From positions 62,001 through 126,000 of the forward strand of contig LRSL01000069.1 in NCBI GenBank assembly GCA_001563335.1: a stretch of DNA of 64,000 bases, written 5' to 3'. Positions 1-8,957 of the stretch are shown piece after piece. The stretch comes from Candidatus Thorarchaeota archaeon SMTZ1-45. GTDB taxonomy: Archaea; Asgardarchaeota; Thorarchaeia; Thorarchaeales; Thorarchaeaceae. Below the pieces are notes generated by a model, which saw nothing but the letters and a program-made list of their open reading frames with translations, was not told the DNA's origin and searched no databases. The position numbers and the translations under genes were made by a program. Position 1 is the stretch's first letter, and each line of letters starts with the position of its first letter.

Positions 1-312
1 TGGGACCTCTAGCTTGAGCGATAGAGTTCTGGCAATTGTTGCGGTCGTTCTTAGACATGGGCCCAATCCTGGACCTCGAGAGAAAGCAATAAGACTTACT
101 TTTCCAAAGTCGATACCAGCTTTCTGAACAGCCTCTTTGATTATTTTTGGACCAAGTTCTGAGTGATGCCGACTTGCCTCACGCGGATGGATTCCACCTT
201 GTGTTGGTTTAAGCATATCCCATTCGTTTGATAGAACCTTGCCTTCACTTGTCACGACCCCAGCACCAAATGAGTGCGCAGTTCCTTCGATTCCTAGACA
301 GTATAGTGTCAT
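1..312 (-). CDS. kae1: Kae1 (KEOPS tRNA threonylcarbamoyltransferase), N-terminal part
   Basis: The reverse strand encodes about 104 residues beginning MTLYCLGIEGTAHSFGAG and running off the left edge. The opening 'LGIEGTAHSFG', the 'GGIHPREASRHH' segment that places a conserved metal-binding histidine pair, and 'SRGPGLGPCLR' are characteristic of the Kae1/TsaD ASKHA ATPase fold. Kae1 with Sua5 makes the t6A37 modification of ANN-decoding tRNAs and is the catalytic subunit of KEOPS. The ATG at 310-312 is the natural start for the family. It diverges from the LSm gene. Archaeal Kae1 is sometimes fused to the Bud32 kinase, but that end lies outside the window. Confidence 0.9.
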   Translation of the reverse strand, partial: MTLYCLGIEGTAHSFGAGVVTSEGKVLSNEWDMLKPTQGGIHPREASRHHSELGPKIIKEAVQKAGIDFGKVSLIAFSRGPGLGPCLRTTATIARTLSLKLEVP

Positions 313-413
313 TTTGTAATAACCTAAGATGTTGTTTTCTTAGAAAAAAGTGTATCCTTACAAGTTGACTCTTACGCTTGGGATATATCAAAGTTTGTTG
401 TCATCTAGCAAAG

Positions 414-425
414 GCTTTATAATAT
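414..425 (+). promoter_or_regulatory. TATA-box promoter of the LSm gene
   Basis: The sequence CTTTATAATATA ends about 32 bases before the GTG start of the LSm gene. Transcription should begin near 445, leaving a very short leader that still holds GAGGTG (445-450) as ribosome-binding site. This fits an archaeal TBP/TFB promoter. It is inferred by eye. Confidence 0.55.
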
Positions 426-457
426 ACTCATAAGGGCTCTCTAGAGAGGTGTCCTAA

Positions 458-685
458 GTGCCTGAAAAAATGCCAATAAAAGCCTTAGAACAACAACTCA
501 ATGACATTGTTTCAATAAAATTGAAGGATCAGAGAATTTTTCGAGGGCGCCTAACAAGATGCGACATGTATATGAATCTCACACTTGTAGATGCTGAGGA
601 ACTTGAGGAGGAAAACACCAAAGCCAAGTATGGTCAAGTTCTGATAAGAGGGAACAATATTCTATGGATTCAGATTCCTGAATAA
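458..685 (+). CDS. Archaeal Sm-like RNA-binding protein (LSm)
   Basis: This 75-residue protein has the bipartite Sm fold. The Sm1 motif runs through 'VSIKLKDQRIFRGRLTRCD' with the conserved 'MNLTLVDAEE' segment, and Sm2 is 'GQVLIRGNNILWI', matching the family's 'R(G/C)xxIxxI' signature. Archaeal LSm proteins form heptameric rings that bind U-rich RNA and take part in RNA processing and turnover. The GTG at 458 is chosen because GAGGTG lies just upstream. The length is normal for the family. The gene is monocistronic, facing away from kae1 and convergent with the DUF460 gene. Confidence 0.93.
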   Translation: MPEKMPIKALEQQLNDIVSIKLKDQRIFRGRLTRCDMYMNLTLVDAEELEEENTKAKYGQVLIRGNNILWIQIPE

Positions 686-728
686 TTAGGTTCTAGAGTT
701 TTCTGAGAGTATTCATCGCTGATAGATT

Positions 729-2762
729 CTATCGCTCAATCTCACGGCGATATCGCTCTACTAACTCTACTAGCTCTTCCTCTCCCTTCCGTCTGGCTTG
801 TTCACGTACATTTTGTATGAATGCCTGTAGCTGTTGGTTGAACTTGCCACGACTAATGAATGCAAATTCATCTACTCGTTGAAGCTCAACCTCTTTGGCA
901 CTGATAACTGGAATGAGTGCCTTAATCAGTTCATCTTGCGGAAGATGAGAGAGTGGTGTGTCCACAACTACAGCTTTTATTTCTCGGTCAATTAATATTC
1001 CCGCCGTTTGTGGACCTCCTCCTGACGCATCTTCGAAAAGAACAACATCACCACTTTTCAAACCAACTTTTTTGATGAATTCCTCGATGCTTTCGCGAGT
1101 AAAATGAGGAATTACTTTGACTGCTAGCATGTCTCCACGCATTTCTAGACGTTTTACTCCTTTTAGACGTTCAAGTCGTTTACTCAGAGTGTCAACTTGT
1201 TTTTTCAGTGACGCTGTTTCTCGTTGTGTCTTTCTTAGTGTTGATTTGATCTTCTCCACTTCACGATCTCGTTTAATTTTCCAATGGTTCTCACGGTTTA
1301 CAATCTCGAGACTCTCTGCAAGTTCGCTCTCCCTAAACTTCAGATATTCCACAAATCGCTTCAAGTCATCAATCTTCTCTACGAGCAGTCTGTTTTCAGA
1401 CTCCAAGTGTTCGGTCTTTGATTTTATTGCTTCAAAACGTTCTTGCGTCAAAGGTTCATCTTCAACGAGTGGTTTTTCTGGAACACTTTCTATGGGTTCG
1501 GATTCCTCACTCTCTATCTTAGCGAGAGCTTCATTTATTGAAGACCCTTTTATCACCAATGCTTTGAGATAATTACGATCAACCGATAGTTGTTCATCAT
1601 GAATCATTTTGTCAATTTGTTGAAATTTCGGAAGAAGACTATTGAATGCGAAAACCGCTGCTGTCAATGCATCTCGTTCGTGAGCATTACGAATTTTTAT
1701 GTCAGTGCCATATTCCCGAGCAAGTTCTTGTTTGTCTGCGACTGCAATAGGCTTCTTTGGAGTAAAGATAGTCGCATTCACTGTACGAGCTATCTTCTCA
1801 ACAAAATGGGGAGCTTGTGGTACATCTGAAGCCACCATTGCAGGGATACCATCTTCGTATACCTCTCTGATTAAATCTGCTCTTGTGAGTCCCTTCTTAC
1901 TTCTTAGAGCACGTACTTTCCCATCAAATGATAGAAGACAATAAGCTGCAGTTGTTCCCGGGTCTATACCTAGAATGAAGTATTTTGGTTTCAAATCCAT
2001 TACAGCAGGACGAGGTTCAAGGGAGAGAAATTCTACTCTTTTCCGAACAGGGGATATAATTACTTTGAAGTCTCCACCACGCTTTGTTTCAACAAGGCTA
2101 TGGATAGCTGGCAGAGGTGCGTATGTGACTAACCTTGCACTTGCATAGCCAAAATCAGATGCACGAATATCAAGATCATACTCGATTTCAGCGGCCTTCA
2201 ACTGCGACTCAATGAAACGGGTCATCTGTTGTATCTGTGAGTGGACTCTGCGGCGATATCTGTTGGCACTCTGTCCTCCACGTCCGGGTTTTCGTCCTCG
2301 AGTCACCTTGATTTCTGTCTGTTCGCCAAAACATTCTAGTGAGTGACCAACACCTTTAGAGGCTAGTTGCGCTGCAATGCGTGCAGATTCAAGAGGACTA
2401 AGCTTACCTCGAGATATAAGACCATGGCGTTTTGCTAATATTTTGAGAGGTGTTTGGTGAGGTGGAACTCCAGTCACTTGGACTATTTTAGTATCTGTAG
2501 GGATTCTATCGACAAGATGAAAGAGTGATTTTGTGTCTGGAACTATCTCAAAGATGTTGTCAGTACAAAGCCATTTAGGAACAACTTCACGAACCAGTTT
2601 TAGTAACGCGCCTCTGGATATTTCGGGATATTCATTTAAGACAACCTCGTTTCTAGTGATCACACAAGCAAATTTTGGAGCTTTTTTAGATGATGCACTA
2701 TGTGAGGGTAGAATGTCAAAGCCAATAATGAATACTCCATCTTCGCCCATTGGGCTCAGCAC
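729..2762 (-). CDS. DUF460 (COG2433) RNase H-like nuclease-domain protein
   Basis: A 677-residue protein of the archaeal DUF460/COG2433 family. Residues about 1-250 form an N-terminal domain containing a basic 'GRKPGRGGQSANRYRRR' patch. A RuvC/RNase H-like core follows near residue 265 ('FILGIDPGTTAAYCLLSFDG'), with a later 'HERDALTAAVFAF' acidic motif. A coiled coil spans about residues 440-560 and a globular C-terminal domain follows. RNase H-fold acidic residues are present, so it may be an active nuclease, but no function has been established for the family that I know of. Start is GTG at 2762; an in-frame ATG at 2750 is an alternative. Confidence 0.8.
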   Translation of the reverse strand: MLSPMGEDGVFIIGFDILPSHSASSKKAPKFACVITRNEVVLNEYPEISRGALLKLVREVVPKWLCTDNIFEIVPDTKSLFHLVDRIPTDTKIVQVTGVPPHQTPLKILAKRHGLISRGKLSPLESARIAAQLASKGVGHSLECFGEQTEIKVTRGRKPGRGGQSANRYRRRVHSQIQQMTRFIESQLKAAEIEYDLDIRASDFGYASARLVTYAPLPAIHSLVETKRGGDFKVIISPVRKRVEFLSLEPRPAVMDLKPKYFILGIDPGTTAAYCLLSFDGKVRALRSKKGLTRADLIREVYEDGIPAMVASDVPQAPHFVEKIARTVNATIFTPKKPIAVADKQELAREYGTDIKIRNAHERDALTAAVFAFNSLLPKFQQIDKMIHDEQLSVDRNYLKALVIKGSSINEALAKIESEESEPIESVPEKPLVEDEPLTQERFEAIKSKTEHLESENRLLVEKIDDLKRFVEYLKFRESELAESLEIVNRENHWKIKRDREVEKIKSTLRKTQRETASLKKQVDTLSKRLERLKGVKRLEMRGDMLAVKVIPHFTRESIEEFIKKVGLKSGDVVLFEDASGGGPQTAGILIDREIKAVVVDTPLSHLPQDELIKALIPVISAKEVELQRVDEFAFISRGKFNQQLQAFIQNVREQARRKGEEELVELVERYRREIER

Positions 2763-2895
2763 TCATTCTTATGAGATAGGGAGAGCTATTGAACCTATTT
2801 GTTGGTTCAATATCATACAATTAACTATTCTAACCATCCTCAAACAACAACTATAATAAAGCCATGCTTGAGCAATCAGGCAATACTCATTCGAG

Positions 2896-3186
2896 GTGTA
2901 TCAACTGTCCGAAACACTTGAAATCAATAACGACGACGCAATTTTGCGAATTGGACGCGCTCTTTCATCAGGAACTCGGTTAAAGATACTGAAGATCTTA
3001 CTTCAGGGAGAAAAAGACGTTACACGAGTGGCTAGACACCTCGGTGGAACCGAAGCCAATGCCAGCGCCCAGATTAAGATTCTAAAGGATGCTGAATTAC
3101 TGGATTGTAGATACGAACCAGGTCAGCATGGTCTCAAGAAAATCTCATGGACCAAAATCAAACGCATCATCATAGACCTAGAGTAA
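2896..3186 (+). CDS. Winged helix-turn-helix (ArsR-like) protein
   Basis: A 96-residue protein with an ArsR-type winged-helix fold. 'SSGTRLKILKILLQGEKDVTRVARHLGG' is the first half of the HTH, 'TEANASAQIKILKDAELLD' is the recognition helix, and 'RYEPGQHGLKKISWTKIKRII' forms the wing. It is likely a DNA-binding regulator. No cysteine metal-sensing motif is seen. The GTG at 2896 follows 'cgag'. It diverges from the DUF460 gene; the target is unknown. Confidence 0.7.
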   Translation: MYQLSETLEINNDDAILRIGRALSSGTRLKILKILLQGEKDVTRVARHLGGTEANASAQIKILKDAELLDCRYEPGQHGLKKISWTKIKRIIIDLE

Positions 3187-3237
3187 TTCTATTGGTCAAT
3201 TACAATAATTGACTGGTAAGTCTGTTGGAAAGCCAAA

Positions 3238-3801
3238 TCAAACAGCTAAGTGAGCTTTCCAACGACGTATTCTTTTCAGAATATTGTCACGTTCATCAGC
3301 ACGTATTGATCTCGAACCACGTGCTTTTAGGAAATTGAGAACTATATCCATGTCTCTAGCAACTTTCCCTTTTTGCACTTCGTCGTCATCATCAATCAGG
3401 TATTCTCTTGCAGCCTGTAGATATTCATAGATTATCTCTGCAGGAGCCTCTCCAGTGCGTAACTCGTGAGCAATTGGATCAAGAACCCTATTCACTTTTG
3501 CACTATTCCCAGTGTCTGAGTCTTCATCGATCGTCATATCAATTGGTGCATCATTTTCTATTGTGGAAATAGTGATTTCATTGTCTTTAGAGGAGGGGGA
3601 TGATTCCGATTCAACTGAATCTGAGCTGGGAATTTTAACTTCAGAGAAGAGAGGAAGAATTGATGGGGAAGTTTCTGATGCCGTATCGGAAACAAGGTTC
3701 AGACGACTACGTAGTTCATGTAGTTGGTCGAAAAGCTCCACAAGGCCTGATTGCATTGAATCGATAAGCTGTTTAATCTCGTATAGGTCTTCATCAGTCA
3801 A
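3238..3801 (-). CDS. Uncharacterised acidic protein, last gene of the pyrG-nurA-herA cluster
   Basis: A 187-residue protein that I do not recognise. The N-terminal about 40 residues are a predicted coiled coil ('LYEIKQLIDSMQSGLVELFDQLHELRSRL'). A serine/aspartate-rich low-complexity linker spans about 40-105. The C-terminal about 80 residues are helical and end in a basic patch 'ILKRIRRWKAHL'. TTG at 3801 follows a purine-rich 'GGGGGCTCC'. It lies about 80 bases downstream of herA on the same strand and could be an accessory of the HerA-NurA end-resection machine; this is inferred from position only. Confidence 0.6.
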   Translation of the reverse strand: MTDEDLYEIKQLIDSMQSGLVELFDQLHELRSRLNLVSDTASETSPSILPLFSEVKIPSSDSVESESSPSSKDNEITISTIENDAPIDMTIDEDSDTGNSAKVNRVLDPIAHELRTGEAPAEIIYEYLQAAREYLIDDDDEVQKGKVARDMDIVLNFLKARGSRSIRADERDNILKRIRRWKAHLAV

Positions 3802-3884
3802 CTATTGGAGCCCCCTAATTCAGTTCTTATCATATCCAATTGGAACATCATTCTTTCGTCTTATCAGGATTGCTAGGAGATACA

Positions 3885-5399
3885 TCATCTGTCAGATTTT
3901 CTCATTGCATCAGAAAGACTCTTGAGTACACCTGTTGGCTCAAATTTTCTTCCTCGTATCTTTACGAATGTAGGAACTGATACTGTTTCACCGACAAAGA
4001 GCGCTTCTCCGATTTCAAGGGTGGTGATTGCATCGAGTGATGGCCTGTCAATCCCCTCACTTGATTTCCCAATATGATCCAAATCGTAAGGGTTTGTACA
4101 TCTAAAGATAGCTTGATTGCTGCACTGGCTTAGAACTGTTGTGGAGAGTTTTACTGGTCTCTGTGATATCAGACAAAGTAGGGCATAGAATTTTCGTCCC
4201 TCGCGAGCAATTGTTTCAATGCGACTCTTTGGGAGAGCAAGCTCATGTCTGCTCTCGGGACAAAATTGGTGGGCTTCTTCAAGAACTAGTAAGAATGGAG
4301 GAATCATCTCGCGTCTTCTAAAATGCAGAAGTTCGTTCGTCAAGTGAGAAACAATGATTTGTTTCTTCTTGAGACTGATGAAATCGCTCAAATCAATCAA
4401 AGCAATTTTCCCAGGTCTTACAATAGTCTTGATATTTGGGACTGCTTCCTTCCCAAAGAGACCTGTTTCATCAAGATTAATCAACCAACTAGAGAGAGCT
4501 TCACGTGTGTTCTTGCTTATTTTTTCATCATTTTGTACATATTCGACAACATCAGCTAAGGTGTATCCTTCGTTTAATGTGTTCTTCAGTTCAGATATAG
4601 CTCGACGTAGGTCTCGAATTTGAATTGAACTCATATCTGAAACAAGTGCTCCTATTGCCTCTGCTGAGAGCATTTGAACAGGGATTTGAAAGTGTGATCC
4701 TCGAATGTGCTCTACTTCAAATTGACCTTTGGATAATCCGAGAGCTTCAGGAGTTATGTCTTTCAGATAAGAGTACTCTCCATGTACATCAATGACAACA
4801 ACAGAGAGGCGGCCTTTTTCCTTTGGTCGAGATAGTAACTCCTCTAAAAGGACAGATACAAAGTATGATTTTCCTGCACCACTCATAGCTAGAATTGCTA
4901 GATGTTTGGATAACAACCGATCAAGTGATGGGGCAAACTCAAGATTCTGGTATGATAATTGGCCAAGATGAAGACCCTTTTCTAAGTCAAGTTTCAGAAA
5001 AGAAGCAAGAATATTTTCATCGACTTTTCGAACAACAGCTCCCGGAGAAACTGCAAAATATGGTCGGATTGTGTGACCTTCGCTCCATAGTCCCAGAACA
5101 CGAGCCATGGCAACAGTGTATTGCCATCTGTCTGTAGGAAATATTGAACGTAATGGTTCGCCTCTTGATTGATATTCTCGTACTGCTTCTGCATGTTGAT
5201 AGTAACGGTTTGTACGTACAAGGTTTTGGACTCGCGCTATTACAGTCCCTACATCGGTAACAACTGATACGAATTCACCACGTCGTGCAATAATCTCCCG
5301 AGGACCACCCTCAAGTACAAATGAAAATTCTATAACATTAGGCCCTGAGTCAGTAGAAACAACAGTACCAAGTCTTGTATTTGCTGAGAATTCGGTCAT
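3885..5399 (-). CDS. herA: HerA DNA helicase/translocase
   Basis: A 504-residue HerA/FtsK-superfamily ATPase. An N-terminal HAS-barrel-like domain (about 1-110) precedes the RecA-like core with Walker A 'AMSGAGKSYFVSVLLEEL' (about residue 172), Walker B-like 'VVVIDVHGEYSYL', and the later 'LVLEEAHQFCP' and 'LISQRPVKLS' sensor motifs typical of HerA. HerA hexamers pump DNA and act with NurA, Mre11 and Rad50 in resection of double-strand breaks. The gene follows nurA by a few bases, the usual archaeal arrangement, so the two are probably co-expressed. Confidence 0.93.
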   Translation of the reverse strand: MTEFSANTRLGTVVSTDSGPNVIEFSFVLEGGPREIIARRGEFVSVVTDVGTVIARVQNLVRTNRYYQHAEAVREYQSRGEPLRSIFPTDRWQYTVAMARVLGLWSEGHTIRPYFAVSPGAVVRKVDENILASFLKLDLEKGLHLGQLSYQNLEFAPSLDRLLSKHLAILAMSGAGKSYFVSVLLEELLSRPKEKGRLSVVVIDVHGEYSYLKDITPEALGLSKGQFEVEHIRGSHFQIPVQMLSAEAIGALVSDMSSIQIRDLRRAISELKNTLNEGYTLADVVEYVQNDEKISKNTREALSSWLINLDETGLFGKEAVPNIKTIVRPGKIALIDLSDFISLKKKQIIVSHLTNELLHFRRREMIPPFLLVLEEAHQFCPESRHELALPKSRIETIAREGRKFYALLCLISQRPVKLSTTVLSQCSNQAIFRCTNPYDLDHIGKSSEGIDRPSLDAITTLEIGEALFVGETVSVPTFVKIRGRKFEPTGVLKSLSDAMRKSDR

Positions 5400-5402
5400 T
5401 AT

Positions 5403-6566
5403 TCAACCTCCAAACGGATTTCGTGAACGTCTTTTTTCAAGCGTCATATAAGTTAGTCCAGAAAGTGCCATCAGTCTGTCAATGATTAATCTTGTTTCAT
5501 TTGCAGTTATTTTTGCACGGGCATCAGCCTCAAGAATTGGTGTGGGAATGCCATATTCGGGATGTTGAGAAGAGAGTGGGAGTATTGCTGATAGTGCTTT
5601 ATCCAGTCTATCAGTAACTGTTTCATCATCCTCTGCTGAGAAAAATTCTACTCGTAATGGTAGATCATCCCTCGCTGTTTTTAGATAAGTAACCCAGATA
5701 GATGATGCCCAAGTAGAGGAATGATCACTAGTCGAATTTGGATTATGAAACAGTTCTGATGAATATCGGAATGCAAAAGATCGCTCTCCTTCCTCAAGAA
5801 AAGTGTCAAGTAAGTCACAATCACGAGATATCTTGAGTAACCATCTATAGTCAATACCTTGCATCATTTCAAAGATTGCAGGTTTGCGAACAATATGTGG
5901 AAGTATTTCACCCATTATTGTAGCTACTCGGGTTGATTTGCTATCTTTCACGATGCCCACTAATGTTGTTCCCTTTTTCCTAGCCTTGTTGTAGAGTTGT
6001 TTGTACAGAGATAAGATTTCTTGGAACTTTTCATAGACCATGGAGCCAGTTTGGGGACGGTCTCGAGGATGATAATATAAGGATCCATCAAGGAGAACTA
6101 AATCTGTATGGTATTCGTCAAGAACTGACAAGGCTACTCTTAGTTCAGCGGCAATACGTTCAAGTGAAGCAAGCTGGTCTAGCTCTACACTGGATAATGT
6201 GAGTAGTAACGGACTGACTTTTGGTTCAGGAAAAGCATCAGGATAGAAATCAACAGCCGGGCCTTCTTCCGCACCAAATTGGAATATTACTGCAATTCCT
6301 CTAGTCAAGACTAAATCCATAGATCTGAAATGTTTCCTGACTAGACCACCATCTATGCCTGCAATTCGGAGACCTGAGAGACTAGTAGGCTCTATCTTAG
6401 TATAGAGCTGTTTATCGATAATATTCGATGCAATTGCTGGGAATCTGCTCAAATCAATTTGGTTTCTAATAGTTCTAAGAACCTTTCCAAATCCTTCTTT
6501 TGTTACCTCGATTTGCTCAATTTCCTCAACTAATTTTGATAGTAACTTATCGAGGTTTCTTTCCAC
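5403..6566 (-). CDS. nurA: NurA 5'-3' nuclease
   Basis: A 387-residue NurA-domain nuclease. The RNase H-like catalytic acidic residues are in 'RIAGIDGGLVRKHFRSMD' (about residue 70) and 'TDLVLLDGSLYYHPRDRP' (about 155), with the later conserved 'GIVKDSKSTRVA' and 'DADARAKI'-like region near the C-terminus. NurA resects 5' ends of double-strand breaks inside the HerA hexamer. GTG start at 6566 overlaps the pyrG stop by one base (TAGTG), showing translational coupling. herA begins directly downstream. Confidence 0.92.
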   Translation of the reverse strand: MERNLDKLLSKLVEEIEQIEVTKEGFGKVLRTIRNQIDLSRFPAIASNIIDKQLYTKIEPTSLSGLRIAGIDGGLVRKHFRSMDLVLTRGIAVIFQFGAEEGPAVDFYPDAFPEPKVSPLLLTLSSVELDQLASLERIAAELRVALSVLDEYHTDLVLLDGSLYYHPRDRPQTGSMVYEKFQEILSLYKQLYNKARKKGTTLVGIVKDSKSTRVATIMGEILPHIVRKPAIFEMMQGIDYRWLLKISRDCDLLDTFLEEGERSFAFRYSSELFHNPNSTSDHSSTWASSIWVTYLKTARDDLPLRVEFFSAEDDETVTDRLDKALSAILPLSSQHPEYGIPTPILEADARAKITANETRLIIDRLMALSGLTYMTLEKRRSRNPFGG

Positions 6567-8248
6567 TATTTCTTCACTCTCGCCTTTTTGTATTCAAGTG
6601 CAGCCCTTATTAGACCCAAGTAGAGTGGATGAGGATTGTCAGGTCGGGACTTGAACTCTGGATGATATTGAACACCAATCCAAAATGGATGATTAGTGAG
6701 CTCAATCGCATTGATTATTTTTCCAGTCGAATCAAAAGCTGAAACCTTGAGTCCTTTTTCATGCATCTTGTTCAAGTAACGATCAATCAAATGATATCTA
6801 TGTCTGAATCTTTCGTGTGTCTTGTCAGTCCCGTAGATTCTATGCAATTTTGTATCTTCTGCAATATGAACATCATGTCCACCAAGACGCATAGTTCCAC
6901 CCTTGTCCTCTGTAAGCTTCTGATCATCCATTAAATCAACAACAGGATATAGACTATCAATGTCTACTTCTGTAGTATGGGCTCCTTTCCAACCCATGAC
7001 GTTTCTCGCAAAGGCGACAATTGAGAGTTGTGCACCATAACAGATGCCTAAGAGTGGTATTTTGGATTTCAAAGTCACTGTAGCGGCGCAGATCATTCCT
7101 TCAACACCACGTTCCCCAAAACCAGGTGTAAGAAGAACTCCATCCACATCAGATAAGTCGCTAGTGAGACACTCTTCAGTACTTCGCTCTTCTGTTTCAA
7201 TCCATTTTATTGTAACTTTTGTACTACAAACAGCTGCAGCATGTGCTAATGCTTGATTGATACTTTTGTAAGAGTCACCAAGTGTAGTATATTTACCAGG
7301 CATGGCAATTGTTATTGTATCTGATGCTTCATCAAAAGACCGTACCATTTTTGACCAAGAGTCCGTATCAGGTCTTCTTGGTTCCAAACCAAAGTGTTCA
7401 ACAAGAATATTTCCGAGACCTTCTTCCTCGAATGACAACGGAAGTTGATAAATCACAGGAATATCTGGATTCGAGATGACCCTTTCTTTAGGGATATTAC
7501 AGAATAAAGCAATCTTCTCCTTTGCGGCGGCGGGGAGTCTTTTCTCTGCCCTGCAGATAGTGATATCAGGTTGGAGACCTAGGCTTTGGAGTGTTCTAAC
7601 GCTGTGTTGTGTTGGTTTGGTCTTGAACTCTCCTACAGATTTTATATAGGGTACAAGGGTGACATGAACAACAGCAGTACGATTTCGACCTAGTTCGCGT
7701 ACAAGTTGTCTTACGGCCTCAAGGAATGGCATAGCCTCAATGTCACCAACAGTACCACCTATCTCTACTAAGAGAATATCTGGAATTGAATCCTTTTTCA
7801 CAACATCCCAGATTCTTTGTTTGATTCTGTCTGTTATGTGTGGTATGATTTGAACTGTCCTTCCAAGGAATCCACCTTTACGCTCTTCAAGAATGACTGA
7901 AAGGTAGATTTGTCCTGACGTGATATTCTGAGATGGATGTACATTCATTCCAGTGAATCGCTCGTATGTCCCAAAATCCAGATCAATCTCAGATATATTG
8001 AATTCAGAGTCATTAACTGGACGGAATGTCCAAGTCTGGTCTGTTACAAAGACTTCCCCATGTTCAATAGGGTTCAAAGTGCCAGGGTCAATATTCAGAT
8101 ACGGATCAATCTTGATTATTCTGATGTTGTATCCTCGAAATTGAAATAATTTTGCAATTGAAGCAGTAGTAACTCCTTTTCCAATACCAGAGAGAACTCC
8201 GCCCGTTATGAACACAAAATTCGGTTTTTCTTGCATAGAATTCAACAT
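6566..8248 (-). CDS. pyrG: CTP synthase
   Basis: Makes CTP from UTP, ATP and glutamine. The amidoligase domain opens with 'FVFITGGVLSGIGKGVTTAS' and 'KIDPYLNIDPGTL'. The C-terminal class I glutamine amidotransferase carries the nucleophile motif 'PLLGICYGAQLS' and the His/Glu motif 'GVQYHPEF'. An ATG exists further upstream at 8305, but GAGGT lies five bases before the ATG at 8248 and the family usually starts close to the synthase motif. This gives about 560 residues. Its neighbours are DNA-repair genes, an operon partnership without obvious metabolic logic. Confidence 0.95.
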   Translation of the reverse strand: MLNSMQEKPNFVFITGGVLSGIGKGVTTASIAKLFQFRGYNIRIIKIDPYLNIDPGTLNPIEHGEVFVTDQTWTFRPVNDSEFNISEIDLDFGTYERFTGMNVHPSQNITSGQIYLSVILEERKGGFLGRTVQIIPHITDRIKQRIWDVVKKDSIPDILLVEIGGTVGDIEAMPFLEAVRQLVRELGRNRTAVVHVTLVPYIKSVGEFKTKPTQHSVRTLQSLGLQPDITICRAEKRLPAAAKEKIALFCNIPKERVISNPDIPVIYQLPLSFEEEGLGNILVEHFGLEPRRPDTDSWSKMVRSFDEASDTITIAMPGKYTTLGDSYKSINQALAHAAAVCSTKVTIKWIETEERSTEECLTSDLSDVDGVLLTPGFGERGVEGMICAATVTLKSKIPLLGICYGAQLSIVAFARNVMGWKGAHTTEVDIDSLYPVVDLMDDQKLTEDKGGTMRLGGHDVHIAEDTKLHRIYGTDKTHERFRHRYHLIDRYLNKMHEKGLKVSAFDSTGKIINAIELTNHPFWIGVQYHPEFKSRPDNPHPLYLGLIRAALEYKKARVKK

Positions 8249-8364
8249 CAGTAACCTCAAAAATAGTTTTGGGAAAATGGAAATTCTCCAAGTTTGGAGC
8301 TGCAATTGTATCCTATCTATAAACTATTTGGTCAATATTTTCTAAGACTTGGATTTCTTGTTTG

Positions 8365-8943
8365 TCATACAGGTTGAGCAAGGACACTTACACGCATAGC
8401 ACTTTGAAAGAGGTATTGAAAAGCTTCCATTATGTTGTGACCTTCTCTCGCCACACTCCTGAAGACAGGCACAGATGATGGAATCTTCAAATGCATTCTA
8501 AGATGTTCCTCATGGATTGCACTGGGAAGATCTTGTTTGTTAAGGCACACGATTAATGGAAGAGGGCGTTCTTCTTCTTCAATCATCGATATCAGCTCAT
8601 TCCAGCTTGTTAGATTCTCATTTAGAAGATGTTCTTGAGAGTCTGCGACAAAAATTACTCCATCAGCTCCGACTAGTACCACTTCTCGTGTGGACCTGTA
8701 AAAATCTTGACCTGTGGCAGACCAAATATGAGCATTTATTGTCCAACTATTACTTAGTGAGAAAGGAATAGTGCCAAAATCACAAAACATTGTCCTTCCA
8801 ACAGTATTTTCTATTGAAGTTAGCTTTTCTGCATAGTCTAGTGTTGAAAACAACCATCGAATAGAAGTTGTCTTTCCACTCATTGCAGGTCCAAAGAAGA
8901 CTATTTTGAGTCCCACGGTACGATTCCCATAGTCAATTATCAT
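8365..8943 (-). CDS. MglA/Arf-like small GTPase
   Basis: A 192-residue Ras-superfamily GTPase closest to the MglA group. P-loop 'FFGPAMSGKTTSIRWL' (about 16-31), G3 region 'WSATGQDFYRSTREVVL' in which the usual DxxG is replaced by SATG, the MglA-like 'GADGVIFVADSQ', G4 'NKQDLP', and a G5-like 'SVAREG'. MglA GTPases control cell polarity in bacteria and are regulated by roadblock/LC7 proteins; a roadblock gene lies two genes upstream on the same strand. ATG at 8943 has a strong GGAGGT ribosome-binding site. Nucleotide binding is well supported; the role is inferred. Confidence 0.87.
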   Translation of the reverse strand: MIIDYGNRTVGLKIVFFGPAMSGKTTSIRWLFSTLDYAEKLTSIENTVGRTMFCDFGTIPFSLSNSWTINAHIWSATGQDFYRSTREVVLVGADGVIFVADSQEHLLNENLTSWNELISMIEEEERPLPLIVCLNKQDLPSAIHEEHLRMHLKIPSSVPVFRSVAREGHNIMEAFQYLFQSAMRVSVLAQPV

Positions 8944-8957
8944 TTCTTAACCTCCAG

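Noticed and set aside
1117-1572. 151-codon plus-strand frame inside the DUF460 gene
   Set aside because: Antisense shadow of the coiled-coil coding region, with serine-rich low-complexity translation.
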